A stretch of DNA of 56,703 nucleotides from positions 1 through 56,703 of the forward strand of contig CAZAEH010000007.1 of the NCBI GenBank assembly GCA_964484255.1, in the 5' to 3' direction. Below, piece after piece: positions 34,617 to 43,783 of the stretch (the stretch's first letter is position 1; every line of letters begins with the position of its first letter). Source of the stretch: UBA6215 sp964484255 (lineage in GTDB: Bacteria > Omnitrophota > Gorgyraeia > Pluralincolimonadales > Pluralincolimonadaceae). Made by a program: the position numbers and the translations under genes. The notes beneath the pieces are model-generated. The model did not search any database. It worked only from the letters and a program-made list of their open reading frames with translations, and was not told the origin of the DNA.

Positions 34617-35993
34617 CTATTTTCCTATACAGAAACTCGAGAAGACCCTGTCGAGGATATCCTCGTCAAAGGTCTCTCCCGCTATTTCGCTTAAATGGTC
34701 AAGACATTCCCTTATGTCGACCGCCGCCAACTCGGCGGATTGACCTCCTTCAACAGCCCTCAAAGCCCTGCCCGCCGCCTCCGCGGCAAGCCTGCAAGCC
34801 TCTTTCTGCCTGAAGTTAGAGATCGCGCAGCCCTCTTGTCCGCTTACGGCGCCGCCGAAGACGGCCTCGGCCATGGCGGTCTTCAGCTTATCTATAGCAT
34901 AACCTTTTTTAGCGGAAACCTCAACGGTCCCCGGGGCCTTAAAATCTATCTTGCGGGGTAAGTCCGATTTATTGATCACTATTATGCGCGGCCTGCTTTC
35001 CGTATCCTTGAGCAGCGCGGTATCCTCGCCGCTAAGCGGCATGCCTGCATCAAGCACAAGCATCACCAGAGAAGCTCTCTCAATGTGCTCGCGGCTCCTT
35101 ACGATCCCCTGCTTTTCCACGATATCCTCGCTGGAAGTTATTCCCGCAGTATCAATGAGCCTGAAAGGTATTCCCTCGATATCGGCATATTCCTCTATAG
35201 AATCCCTTGTGGTGCCCGGAACATGGGTCACTATGGCCCTCTCTTTTTGCAGCAGGGCATTGAGCAGGCTGGACTTACCGACGTTCGGTTTCCCGCATAT
35301 TACGCAGGATACCCCTTCGCGCATTATTATGCCCTTATCGGCGCTGTCGGCCAGTTTTTCAAGGGAAAGAATGATAGATCCGAGTCTTTCTTTCGTGCCG
35401 GCCTCGGAGATTATCTCAAGGTCCTCCTCGGGAAAATCAACGGACGCCTCTATTCCTGCCAATATGGATATTATCTCATCCTTTATGCCCTTGACCACGG
35501 CAGAAAGCCCTCCATCAAGCCGTTCAAGGGCCATGGCCATAGAACTGTCGGTCTTAGACCTTATGATGTCAAGAACGGCCTCGGCCTGGGCCAGGTCTAT
35601 CCTGCCGTTAATAAAAGCGCGCCTGGTGAACTCTCCGGGTTCGGCAAGCCTGGCACCGGCCCTCAAAGCTCCGGAAAGGACTTTCCTGAGGGGCACTATC
35701 CCCCCGTGGCAGCTTATCTCTACCATGTCTTCTTTCGTATAGCTCTTCGGAGCGCGCATTACCGCAAGCAGGGCCTCATCTACCTCCAGATCGCCGTCCA
35801 TGACCCGGCCGTAATGTATGGTAAATGACCTGAAAGAAGAAGGCGCTTTCCCGGTCCGGGGCCTGAAGATCCTGTCGGCGACCTCAAGGCAGCGGTTCCC
35901 GCTCAAGCGGACGATACCTATAGCGGCCTCTCCCACGGAGGTGGATATAGCCGCTATCGTGTCTTCCATATCTATCTTATGCTGTTTGCTCAT
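34617..35993 (-). CDS. mnmE: tRNA modification GTPase MnmE
   Basis: 458 residues from ATG 35993; ATG 35969 (MEDTIAAISTSVGEAAIGIV) is an equally reasonable start. The N-terminal folate-binding domain is followed by an embedded G domain: GKPNVGKSSLLNALL (G1), DTAGI (G3), NKSD (G4), and the C-terminal FCIGK with the catalytic cysteine. MnmE with MnmG adds the cmnm5 group to U34 of certain tRNAs. It overlaps folC by 17 bases. mnmG is not seen. Confidence 0.95.
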   Translation of the reverse strand: MSKQHKIDMEDTIAAISTSVGEAAIGIVRLSGNRCLEVADRIFRPRTGKAPSSFRSFTIHYGRVMDGDLEVDEALLAVMRAPKSYTKEDMVEISCHGGIVPLRKVLSGALRAGARLAEPGEFTRRAFINGRIDLAQAEAVLDIIRSKTDSSMAMALERLDGGLSAVVKGIKDEIISILAGIEASVDFPEEDLEIISEAGTKERLGSIILSLEKLADSADKGIIMREGVSCVICGKPNVGKSSLLNALLQKERAIVTHVPGTTRDSIEEYADIEGIPFRLIDTAGITSSEDIVEKQGIVRSREHIERASLVMLVLDAGMPLSGEDTALLKDTESRPRIIVINKSDLPRKIDFKAPGTVEVSAKKGYAIDKLKTAMAEAVFGGAVSGQEGCAISNFRQKEACRLAAEAAGRALRAVEGGQSAELAAVDIRECLDHLSEIAGETFDEDILDRVFSSFCIGK

Positions 35994-37329
35994 GATTGCC
36001 GGTCTTTTTCCCGAGGTAGTCAAGCGCTTCCCCGACGACGAACAGCGAGCCGGTCACCAGGACCATGTCGGAAGGCCCGGCCTCCCTCAAGGCCAGCTCT
36101 ACGGCCTCTTTAACATTGAACGTGGATACATATTTATCTGCGTAACCTGGAACGTCCGCCTTTACTTTTTCGGGCGCAACAGCACGCGGCGTAGCTGCAG
36201 TCGTAAGGAATATCCTGTCGGCTATCGGGAACAGGTTCGCCGATATCCCGGCTATGTCCTTGCCCGAAGAGACCCCGAAGACCATCAACAGCCTTTTATA
36301 CTTGAATATCTCTTTTACGGAATCGCGCAACGCTCTTGCCGAAGCCTCGTTCTGCGCGCCGTCAAGAACCACCAGGGGCGAATTCCCGAATACCTGAAGT
36401 CTTCCCGGCCAATTGACATTGCGGATGCCTTTGGCTATATCGCGCGAGGAAACAGCCATTCCCTTGTCTGCAAGGGATTCGACTATGCCTATCGCGGTCG
36501 CGGCATTCTCCGCTTGGTGCTTGCCGAGTAACGGCGTCCTGAGCATAGGGTATTCCCCTGACAGGCCACGGACATTGAAAGTCTGCCCATGCTCGTCGAA
36601 TTCGACTATATCATACGATATGTCCTTGCCTACGACGTAAAGCCTGGTATTTTTAGAGGATGCAACTCCCGTTATGCAAGACATAACGTCGGGGTCTTGT
36701 TGCGCGGTAACAACGGCACAACCGTCCTTAATGATCCCGCATTTCTCTTTTGCTATCGCTTCCAGGGTCTTGCCGAGCTTGTCGGTGTGGTCAAAACTTA
36801 TAGGGGTTATGCCTATAGCCAGGGGATCGACTATATTCGTGGCATCAAGCCTCCCTCCCATCCCTACCTCTACTACCGCAACTTCCACCTTTTTTATCCC
36901 GAAAAACAGGAATGCCAAGGCAGTGTAGACCTCGAAAAACGATGGGGGGCCGAATTTGGACGATTTTGAAAAATTATCAACGAACAGCTTTATCCTGCCG
37001 ACAAGGGCCGCGATCTCTTGTTCATTTATCGCGCTGTCCCTGGGAAATGAAACTCTTATGCGCTCGCTGAAATTTATAAGGTGCGGGGATGTATATAATC
37101 CCGCTTTTATGCCGCTTTCTTTCAGGATGGAATAAACAAAGGCACAGGTGGAACCTTTGCCTTTTGTGCCGGCGACATGCACGGTCTTGAAATTCTTCTG
37201 CGGGTTACCGAGGCCGTCGAGCAGGGCGCGGACCCTGCTTAATTTCATCGTGCCCTGGTAATTGAAATCCGAGTTCTTTTCATAATCAATGAAGGATTCG
37301 AGGTATCGTATCGCTTCCTGATACGTCAT
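35977..37329 (-). CDS. folC: Bifunctional folylpolyglutamate synthase/dihydrofolate synthase
   Basis: 450 residues. VAGTKGKGSTCAFVYSIL is the FolC P-loop, and SPHLINFSERI and GGRLDATNIVDP follow in family order. It ligates glutamate to folates. It is grouped with purH, mnmE and folE, all of which use or make folate-type cofactors, which suggests a one-carbon operon. Confidence 0.93.
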   Translation of the reverse strand: MTYQEAIRYLESFIDYEKNSDFNYQGTMKLSRVRALLDGLGNPQKNFKTVHVAGTKGKGSTCAFVYSILKESGIKAGLYTSPHLINFSERIRVSFPRDSAINEQEIAALVGRIKLFVDNFSKSSKFGPPSFFEVYTALAFLFFGIKKVEVAVVEVGMGGRLDATNIVDPLAIGITPISFDHTDKLGKTLEAIAKEKCGIIKDGCAVVTAQQDPDVMSCITGVASSKNTRLYVVGKDISYDIVEFDEHGQTFNVRGLSGEYPMLRTPLLGKHQAENAATAIGIVESLADKGMAVSSRDIAKGIRNVNWPGRLQVFGNSPLVVLDGAQNEASARALRDSVKEIFKYKRLLMVFGVSSGKDIAGISANLFPIADRIFLTTAATPRAVAPEKVKADVPGYADKYVSTFNVKEAVELALREAGPSDMVLVTGSLFVVGEALDYLGKKTGNHEQTA

Positions 37330-37332
37330 GGA

Positions 37333-38901
37333 TCAATGCCTGAAATGCCGTATCCCGGTCATTACCATGGCTATACCGGCTTTGTCTGCGGCCTTTATGG
37401 AATCTTCGTCCTTGATCGAACCGCCCGGCTGCATTATAGCCGATATCCCGGCCTTTCCGGATATCTGGACCGAATCAGGCTTGGGAAAGAACCCGTCGGT
37501 GGCAAGACAGGCTCCTTTGGCTTCCTTGCCGGCTTTCCTTATCGCTATCCTGGCCGAATCGACCCTGCTTGGCTGTCCGCCTCCTATACCGACAGTCCTC
37601 TCGTCCCTGGCTATTACTACGGCATTAGACCTGACATGCTTGGCGACTTTCCAGGCAAAGACAAGGGATTTCACGTGCGCAGCAGAAGGCTTTCTTTTTG
37701 TTACGGTCTTAAGATCATCCGGGCCGGCATCCATAAGGTCCTGTTCCTGGAGCAAGAGGCCGCCTTCTATCTTCTTAAGGTCACACGAGTATATTCCTTT
37801 ATCAGAGCGGTCATGCGGATACCCGTATTCTATGACCCTGAGGTTCTTCTTTTCCCTCAATATGTCAAGGGCTCCCGTCTCGTAAGCCGGGGCGATAACG
37901 CATTCCATGAACCCGGATTCGACTATTGCTTTTGCGGTTTTCACGTCAACCTTCCTGTTGAGGCCGATTATTCCACCGAATGCGGAAAGCGGGTCGCATG
38001 CAAAAGCATCCTTGTATGCTTTATCGAGCTTTATAGAAGAAGCCACACCGCAAGGGGAATTATGCTTTACTACGCAGGCCGTAGGCGTCTGAAAATCATT
38101 GGCTATCTGTATAGCGCCCTGCAGGTCGAGGAAATTGTTGAATGAAAGTTCCTTTCCGTGCAGCTGTTTCATGCCGCCGAAGCCATACTTGGGCTTGGCT
38201 GAATCGGCATAAAATGCGGCTTTCTGGTGCGGGTTCTCTCCATAGCGCAGGCCCTGGGCCCTCTCGAATACCAGGTGGAGGATCTCGGGAAACTTGTCCT
38301 TAAGGAGGGCGAATTTCCCGCCAAGGAAGGAATATATTGCGGCATCGTATTTCGCAGTATGGCCGAATGCCTCAACAGCCAGCGTTTCGAGCGTCTCTTC
38401 CGACAAGCAGCAGTTCTTCTCCTGCAACTCCATCAATATCCTAAGGTACCTGTCGGGGTTGCATATCACGGCTACGTCCCGGTAGTTCTTTGCCGCCGAC
38501 CGCAGCATGGCAGGCCCGCCTATATCTATCATCTCAATGGCATCGGCAAGTTTTACCTTCGGGTCACGGACGGTCTCTTCAAAGGGATAGAGATTGACCA
38601 CAACCATGTCTATCAGGCCGATCTTATGCTTCTTTACCTGCGCCATATGCTCACGCTCGCCGCGGATAGCAAGTATCCCTCCGTGTATCTTTGGATGCAG
38701 GGTCTTGACGCGGCCGCTGAGCATCTCGGGAAAACCGGTGACGTCCGAAATGGCTTTTATCTTTATCTTGTTGTCACGCAGGACCTTGGCCGTCCCTCCC
38801 GTCGAAATTATCTCAACACCGAGTTTCTTGAGGCCCTTGGCAAAATCTATTATGCCTTTTTTGTCTGAAACGCTGATGAGGACACGCTTAATTTTTGCCA
38901 T
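37333..38901 (-). CDS. purH: Bifunctional AICAR transformylase/IMP cyclohydrolase
   Basis: 522 residues. The N-terminal IMP cyclohydrolase domain starts RVLISVSDKKGIIDFAKGL and has STGGTAKVLRD; the C-terminal transformylase contains RYGENPHQKAAFY, VVKHNSPCGVAS and ending SIKDEDSIKAADKAGIAMVMTG (in part). It does the last two steps of purine synthesis with 10-formyl-tetrahydrofolate. TAGGAGA precedes the ATG. Confidence 0.96.
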   Translation of the reverse strand: MAKIKRVLISVSDKKGIIDFAKGLKKLGVEIISTGGTAKVLRDNKIKIKAISDVTGFPEMLSGRVKTLHPKIHGGILAIRGEREHMAQVKKHKIGLIDMVVVNLYPFEETVRDPKVKLADAIEMIDIGGPAMLRSAAKNYRDVAVICNPDRYLRILMELQEKNCCLSEETLETLAVEAFGHTAKYDAAIYSFLGGKFALLKDKFPEILHLVFERAQGLRYGENPHQKAAFYADSAKPKYGFGGMKQLHGKELSFNNFLDLQGAIQIANDFQTPTACVVKHNSPCGVASSIKLDKAYKDAFACDPLSAFGGIIGLNRKVDVKTAKAIVESGFMECVIAPAYETGALDILREKKNLRVIEYGYPHDRSDKGIYSCDLKKIEGGLLLQEQDLMDAGPDDLKTVTKRKPSAAHVKSLVFAWKVAKHVRSNAVVIARDERTVGIGGGQPSRVDSARIAIRKAGKEAKGACLATDGFFPKPDSVQISGKAGISAIMQPGGSIKDEDSIKAADKAGIAMVMTGIRHFRH

Positions 38902-38919
38902 ATTTTCTCCTATAGGGAT

Positions 38920-38948
38920 ATTTTACCAAATCGGGGGGCTTAAAACAA
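38920..38948 (-). promoter_or_regulatory. Promoter of the purH-folC-mnmE-folE run
   Basis: Minus strand: -35 TTGTTT (38943-38948), 17-base spacer, -10 TAAAAT (38920-38925). It sits in the 51-base gap after the lipoprotein gene. Confidence 0.5.
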
Positions 38949-38952
38949 TGTA

Positions 38953-39525
38953 TCAGTATTTTAGGAGGCTGGATTCCTGCCTGTAGAGCTGCACTTCCCG
39001 GCGGAGAACGGCTATCTCCTCCTCTAAAGGAGTCAACTCCTGCATCGATTTCTCTATGCTGCCGCGCAATTCCGCCTGCTCCTGGTCCGAAAGGTTAAGC
39101 TTTTTGTTCCCAAGCAATCCGTTCTGGTTCTTTATGGAACTCTTGATGGAACCCGCGCGGGCTTCCTTACCCGCCAGCTTCATCTTTATCTCTTCTATTT
39201 TAAGATTTACCCTCTGCCTGTCCGGCTCAAGCCGCAAAGACAACTCCTTTGTCTTTGAGTAAAGCTCTTTCCTTGCTGCCTTAAGCTCTTCCTCCAGTTC
39301 CATTATTTTGGAATTGACCTCTCCCTGTTTTGTCCTGAATTCTCCTTTAAGGGTCTCTATCTGGGCATCTATATCCGCTTTTTTATCCAGGACTTCCTTG
39401 AAAGACGGGTCAAAATCCACCAGAGCGGATTTCATTTCTTCTATATTCTGACGGGGGCCGCATCCGCAGACAAATAACACGGAAAGCAAAATAACGGCAA
39501 GAAGGGAAAACTCTCTGCTGTTCAT
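38953..39525 (-). CDS. Coiled-coil lipoprotein
   Basis: 190 residues. The N-terminus is a lipoprotein signal (LLAVILLSVLFVCGC, lipobox V-C-G-C with Cys 22 or so). The rest is almost wholly charged heptad repeats rich in K/E (about residues 35-185), as in a long alpha-helical coiled coil. I do not recognise a family. It lies 4 bases after kamA on the same strand and precedes the purH promoter, so it is the last gene of the KamA operon. Anchored to a membrane by lipid, it may be structural, spacing envelope layers. Confidence 0.7.
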   Translation of the reverse strand: MNSREFSLLAVILLSVLFVCGCGPRQNIEEMKSALVDFDPSFKEVLDKKADIDAQIETLKGEFRTKQGEVNSKIMELEEELKAARKELYSKTKELSLRLEPDRQRVNLKIEEIKMKLAGKEARAGSIKSSIKNQNGLLGNKKLNLSDQEQAELRGSIEKSMQELTPLEEEIAVLRREVQLYRQESSLLKY

Positions 39526-39529
39526 TGTC

Positions 39530-40747
39530 TTATGCCGCGGCCGTCTTGGACTCTGACGGTTTGGCTTCTTTTGCGGCGGTTTTATTCTGTTTCGCTACGG
39601 ATGGGACAAGCCTGGTTATTTCCCCATCCTCGACAGGCTCATAATAGGTAAACATCTGCCCCTCATAATTCCTTAGGGTAAAGGCCCCCTTCTGCTGCGA
39701 TATGACATAATTGGGCGCTACGGGTATCTTACCGCCGCCGCCGGGCGCATCGACCACATAAGTAGGCACGGCATATCCGGAAGTATGCCCGCGAAGTTTC
39801 TCCATTATGTTTATACCGGTGGATATAGGCGTCCTGAAATGGCTTATTCCTTTGGCCGGATCACACTGGTATATGTAATACGGGCGTACGCGCGCTTTTA
39901 AGAGCTCATGCATAAGCCTGCGCATAGTGGAAAGCCTGTCATTGATACCACGCAAAAGTACTGTCTGGCTGCCGAGAGGTATGCCGGATTCAACAAGCAT
40001 GTCGCAGGCCTTTCTGCAGCGCTTCGTGATCTCTTTCGGATGATTAAAATGCAGGGATATCCATATCGGCCCGTATTTTTTGAACATGGATACAAGATTT
40101 TCGGTCACCCTCATCGGCACCGTCACCGGCATTCTTGTCCCAAGGCGTATGAACTCTATGTTAGGTATGGCCCTGAGGTTCTTTAGTATATCCTCCAAAG
40201 TCTCATCCGGGAGCATAAGAGGGTCTCCGCCGGATATAAGGACATCGCGTATCCTGCGATTTGCCTTAAGGTATTCATACGCTTTTTCGAAGTTCTGCGG
40301 GCTGGTAAGGTGCGCCTCGGAACCAACTATCCTGCGCCTGGTGCAATGACGGCAATACATGGCACACTTTTCCGTGACCAGGAGCAGTACCCTGTCCGGG
40401 TACCTGTGAACAAGCCCGGGCACGGGCGAATCCTTATCCTCGCCGCACGGGTCCTCCATGTCGTTGGGGGAAACATCGAACTCCTCGGATGTGGGTATGC
40501 ATTGCTTCCTTATGGGGCAAGTCGGCCTCATGGTATCTATCATGGACAGCCAATACGGGGTTATGGCCATTAACAGTCTTCCCTTGCTCCTCTTGACGCC
40601 TATCTCCTCCGAAGGGGTAAGCTTGATGACTTCCTTAAGACCGTCATAGGTCATGATCCTGTTCCTGATCTGCCAATGCCAATCTTCCCAATCCGTTTCA
40701 GGTATATCCTTCCAATGTTCGGCTATGGAATTAGCGGAAGTTATCAA
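39530..40747 (-). CDS. kamA: KamA family radical SAM aminomutase (lysine 2,3-aminomutase-like)
   Basis: 405 residues. CAMYCRHCTRRR gives the CxxxCxxC iron-sulfur motif; VLISGGDPLML the GGD SAM motif; DAPGGGGKIPVAPNYV holds the pyridoxal-phosphate lysine. These enzymes move an amino group from C2 to C3, typically lysine to beta-lysine. The last ~25 residues (about 381-405) are a low-complexity K/A/E/S tail not usual for the family. It overlaps the upstream ATP-grasp ligase gene by 4 bases. No AblB acetyltransferase or EF-P/EpmA is near, so neither of the two known beta-lysine routes is suggested by context. Confidence 0.9.
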   Translation of the reverse strand: MITSANSIAEHWKDIPETDWEDWHWQIRNRIMTYDGLKEVIKLTPSEEIGVKRSKGRLLMAITPYWLSMIDTMRPTCPIRKQCIPTSEEFDVSPNDMEDPCGEDKDSPVPGLVHRYPDRVLLLVTEKCAMYCRHCTRRRIVGSEAHLTSPQNFEKAYEYLKANRRIRDVLISGGDPLMLPDETLEDILKNLRAIPNIEFIRLGTRMPVTVPMRVTENLVSMFKKYGPIWISLHFNHPKEITKRCRKACDMLVESGIPLGSQTVLLRGINDRLSTMRRLMHELLKARVRPYYIYQCDPAKGISHFRTPISTGINIMEKLRGHTSGYAVPTYVVDAPGGGGKIPVAPNYVISQQKGAFTLRNYEGQMFTYYEPVEDGEITRLVPSVAKQNKTAAKEAKPSESKTAAA

Positions 40748-41790
40748 CGCAGGCTCCTTTCGTGTAGGACGAGACTACCGTTTTTCGTGTGCCTTTCGAT
40801 CGCCACATCCAGTATCCTGTTCATCAAAGCGGGATAATCCAGGCCCGCGCACTTGGCGATAAAGGGAAAATTCGAATCGACCGGATCAAGCCCGGGGAGA
40901 GGGTTTATCTCCAGCACATAAGGCACGCCTTCCTTGTCCAGTATTATATCTACCCGTGAAAGGTCCACGCAGCCCAAGGTATTAAATGCTCTTACGGCTG
41001 TATCGCCCACCAAGGCTTCTTCCTGCTTCGTCAGCCTTGCGGGACAATGCCATATGGGGCTTAATCCCCTGCTGTCTTCGACCTCTTTCTCAAATTCCTT
41101 GACCTTCCACGTATAAAAAAACTCGCCTGAAGCCTTGCAATTAGAAAAATCTATCTCCAAGATGGGGAGCGCCATAGGGGGAGAATTACCTATTAAACCG
41201 ACCGTCAATTCCCTTCCTTCTATAAACTCTTCGACAAGTACTTCCTGCCGGTATGTACTGTAAGTCTTGCAGACCTCTTTATCGAGCTCTACCCTGTTGC
41301 GGACCACGCTTGTTATGGTTATGCCTTTGCCCGAGCCTTCCCTGTTCGGCTTGACTATTAACGGATACCTGAGACCCTCATCGGATATTTCAGCCGGCTC
41401 TTTTATAAGCTTATAGCTCGGAGTAGGTATCCCGGCCTGTTCGAATATCTTTTTAGTAAATGCCTTATCGAGAGAAACGCTGAGGGCAAGGACCCCCGAA
41501 CCCGTATATGGTATACCTAAAAAATCCAGGATGGCCGGGACCTGCGCCTCCCTGGACTCACCATTTATCCCCTCGGCTATATTAAAAACTATATCTACCT
41601 TGTTAGATTGGAACCAATTAAGAAGCCCTTTATCGGCCTCCACCAAGAATACTTCGTTCCCCCTCGAACGCAATCCGTTTGCGATCGCTTCTATGGTCTC
41701 CTTGCTGTCAAATTCCGAATAATAATCATCCGGAAGCCCTTCCTCCACCTTCCTTTTGAGATTATACGTGAAAGCCACTTTTTGGCCCAT
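40744..41790 (-). CDS. D-Ala-D-Ala-ligase-like ATP-grasp enzyme (copy 1)
   Basis: 348 residues. The N-terminal part has IVFNIAEGINGESREAQVPAI; the ATP-grasp core has YPLIVKPNREGSGKGIT and VEEFIEGRELTVGLIG; the metal-binding end is DKEGVPYVLEINPLPGL. It joins an amino acid or similar carboxylate to an amine with ATP. It differs from housekeeping Ddl in the N-terminal 'FNIAEG' region. It starts directly after the stop of copy 2, to which it is clearly related, and overlaps kamA. The substrate might be the KamA product; this is an inference. Confidence 0.82.
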   Translation of the reverse strand: MGQKVAFTYNLKRKVEEGLPDDYYSEFDSKETIEAIANGLRSRGNEVFLVEADKGLLNWFQSNKVDIVFNIAEGINGESREAQVPAILDFLGIPYTGSGVLALSVSLDKAFTKKIFEQAGIPTPSYKLIKEPAEISDEGLRYPLIVKPNREGSGKGITITSVVRNRVELDKEVCKTYSTYRQEVLVEEFIEGRELTVGLIGNSPPMALPILEIDFSNCKASGEFFYTWKVKEFEKEVEDSRGLSPIWHCPARLTKQEEALVGDTAVRAFNTLGCVDLSRVDIILDKEGVPYVLEINPLPGLDPVDSNFPFIAKCAGLDYPALMNRILDVAIERHTKNGSLVLHERSLR

Positions 41791-42813
41791 CTATAACATA
41801 CCGTACCTTTCCAACGCGCAGTCAATGATCCTGTTTATGATACTGTTATAAGATACTTTCATGTACTTTGCAACCACCATAAAAACATCTTCGGTGGATA
41901 AAGAAGGCAATGGATTGATCTCCAGGACGTACGGGTTCCCGCGCTTGTCCACTCTTATATCCACCCTTCCGAAATCCCTGCACTCCACGGCATTATATGC
42001 CTTCAACGCAACATCCTTAAGTTTCTTCTCCAATGCCCTTGTTATCCTGGAAGGGCATACGTAGCACAGCGTATTCGAGTGTATCCTGGAAAACGTGTAA
42101 CACAGGTCACCGAGGTTGGTCTTCCCGTTGATGCTTATCTGTACAACCGGAAGGGCCTCGGCATCCTTGCCGTTTCCGATCACAGGAACGGTGAATTCCG
42201 ATCCCGTTATGAAACTCTCTACCAAAGCAGGCTGTTTATATGTCCGTATAACCCATTCCGCCTGCTTGATAAGGTCTTTCCTGTTCTTTACGATAGACTT
42301 GTCGCTTATCCCTTTGCTTGAACCCTCCTGGCGGGGTTTTACTATAAGCGGGAAACCCGCGCCCGTTCCGTCCACCTTTCCGGCATCGGATACCTGGAAA
42401 AAAGACGGGGTCGGAACGCCTTCGGATATCAGTACTTTCTTCGCCATTATCTTATCCAGGGTCAACCCAAGAGTGAGGCCGTCCGCTCCGACAAAAGGTA
42501 TCCCTTTCATCTCCAGAAGCACGGGCACCTCGGATTCCCTGTTACGGCCCGATAATCCTTCTGCGATATTGAATACGATATCGACATCCAGCTTATCGAT
42601 ACGCCGCAGGAGGTTCCTAACGTTACCGATCTTGACCACCTTATGTCCGCCGGACTCTATGGCGTTCTTTATGACCTCTATTGTGTCAGGGTGGTCGAAT
42701 TCCGCGTTGGCGTCTTCCGGGTCGGAATCCTTCAATATATAGTCGGGCTTGATGTCATAGGTCAAGCCCACTATCTTGCGCGCCTTCTTTCTTTTTGCTC
42801 CAATATTTGCCAT
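41791..42813 (-). CDS. D-Ala-D-Ala-ligase-like ATP-grasp enzyme (copy 2)
   Basis: 340 residues from ATG 42813, with GGAAGAGG just upstream. It shares the layout of copy 1: VFNIAEGLSGRNRESEVPVLL, FPLIVKPRQEGSSKGISD, VESFITGSEFTVPVIG and KRGNPYVLEINPLPSL. Two tandem paralogous ligases suggest two successive ligations or a heteromer. It has a basic N-terminus (GAKRKKARK). It is the first gene of the cassette, and a strong terminator ends only about 18 bases before its start. Confidence 0.82.
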   Translation of the reverse strand: MANIGAKRKKARKIVGLTYDIKPDYILKDSDPEDANAEFDHPDTIEVIKNAIESGGHKVVKIGNVRNLLRRIDKLDVDIVFNIAEGLSGRNRESEVPVLLEMKGIPFVGADGLTLGLTLDKIMAKKVLISEGVPTPSFFQVSDAGKVDGTGAGFPLIVKPRQEGSSKGISDKSIVKNRKDLIKQAEWVIRTYKQPALVESFITGSEFTVPVIGNGKDAEALPVVQISINGKTNLGDLCYTFSRIHSNTLCYVCPSRITRALEKKLKDVALKAYNAVECRDFGRVDIRVDKRGNPYVLEINPLPSLSTEDVFMVVAKYMKVSYNSIINRIIDCALERYGML

Positions 42814-42830
42814 AATCCTCTTCCGATGGT

Positions 42831-42872
42831 ACAAAAAAAGAAGGGACTTCCCCGTTTAGAAGTCCCTTCTTT
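42831..42872 (-). terminator. Strong intrinsic terminator after the MscS-like gene
   Basis: AGAAGGGACTT (minus strand from 42871) pairs with AAGTCCCTTCT about an 8-10-base loop and is followed by seven T (42832-42838). A-rich and T-rich flanks make it usable in both directions. It also stands in the immediate leader of the ATP-grasp/KamA operon. Confidence 0.8.
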
Positions 42873-42922
42873 TAAAGTACTATTTGAAAATATCCAACTT
42901 TTGGTACCAGTCCCTCCCTAAC

Positions 42923-43618
42923 CTATTTCTTCTTCCATTTGTCGACGATCTCGGACATCACCTTACCGGCTATATCTTTCGAGCCGAGGCCAAAGGCCAG
43001 CCCTAAGGCCAGACCGGTGGCGGACAAGGCTACTACCACCGCCGTGTCCAGGATGAAGGTCCTGACGCCTAACATCGGAAGAACGGTTAGAACCGTAATG
43101 ACTACTATTGATATCTGGGCTATCTGGCCGAGATTCTTTGCCGAAGCAACGCCGGCATTGGATGCCGTCGTCCTGACTATGGAACCTATCAGAGCGGCGA
43201 AGAAGAGGCCGAGTACGAGCACAAATATGCTCAATATCACCATGCCCGCGTATTTTACTGCTCCATCAAGGAAGCTGCCCGCCATAATATCCGGGTTGGG
43301 GTTCACGAGATTGAGGGTAATTATAACCACCACCAGCGCCATAAGCCAATAGATGACCACACCGATAAGTTCAGATAAGGTATGCTTGATCTCACCTTTG
43401 GCAAGAATGCTGGCGATCCCCGCTTTCTCAGATAAAACATCAAAACGAGCAACTTTAAGGACCTGTACTACCACCTTCTCGATAACCTTCGCGATTATTA
43501 TACCGACTATGAATACAATTAACGCGACGATTATTTTCGAAAGGTAGAGCGCTAAATTACTCCATACCTGGCTCCAGGTATCGAGAATAATCTGGACTGC
43601 CTGTCCTCCTTGATCCAT
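42923..43618 (-). CDS. MscS-related membrane protein (conserved TM helix family)
   Basis: 231 residues with about five membrane helices: residues ~23-50, ~85-105, ~122-150, ~168-190 and ~193-215. The last (VVALSATGLALGLAFGLGSKDIAGKVMSEI) is the glycine/alanine-rich pore-like helix of the conserved-TM-helix repeat seen in MscS-type channels; the repeat occurs twice (also IIVALIVFIVGIIIAKVIEK). No cytoplasmic MscS vestibule domain follows, so gating by tension is uncertain. AGGAGG lies 7 bases before the ATG. Confidence 0.78.
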   Translation of the reverse strand: MDQGGQAVQIILDTWSQVWSNLALYLSKIIVALIVFIVGIIIAKVIEKVVVQVLKVARFDVLSEKAGIASILAKGEIKHTLSELIGVVIYWLMALVVVIITLNLVNPNPDIMAGSFLDGAVKYAGMVILSIFVLVLGLFFAALIGSIVRTTASNAGVASAKNLGQIAQISIVVITVLTVLPMLGVRTFILDTAVVVALSATGLALGLAFGLGSKDIAGKVMSEIVDKWKKK

Positions 43619-43671
43619 CTTGCCCCCTCCTTTCAGGTTTTTATCCCAACTACTATCCCTGTTTGTCTTTA

Positions 43672-43699
43672 TTTATAACATAAATATATCTTTTGTCAA
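43672..43699 (-). promoter_or_regulatory. Sigma70-type promoter of the MscS-like gene
   Basis: Minus strand: consensus -35 TTGACA (43694-43699), 16-base spacer, -10 TATAAA (43672-43677). Confidence 0.65.
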
Positions 43700-43749
43700 G
43701 CACTTTTTCCAGATTTAGCAATAAATTCCTATACCGCAAAAGACCGATA

Positions 43750-43758
43750 TGCTATAAT
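43750..43758 (+). promoter_or_regulatory. Extended -10 promoter of the TPR gene
   Basis: Plus strand TGCTATAAT (TGn plus TATAAT at 43753-43758); the -35 is weak, as is common with extended -10 promoters. The start codon is at 43784 with CGGAG upstream. Confidence 0.55.
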
Positions 43759-43783
43759 CGTTGAAACAAACACGGAGACAGTA

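Noticed and set aside
42831..42872. Perfect inverted repeat as a possible insertion-sequence end
   Set aside because: Stem, loop and T-run fit an intrinsic terminator and no transposase is near.
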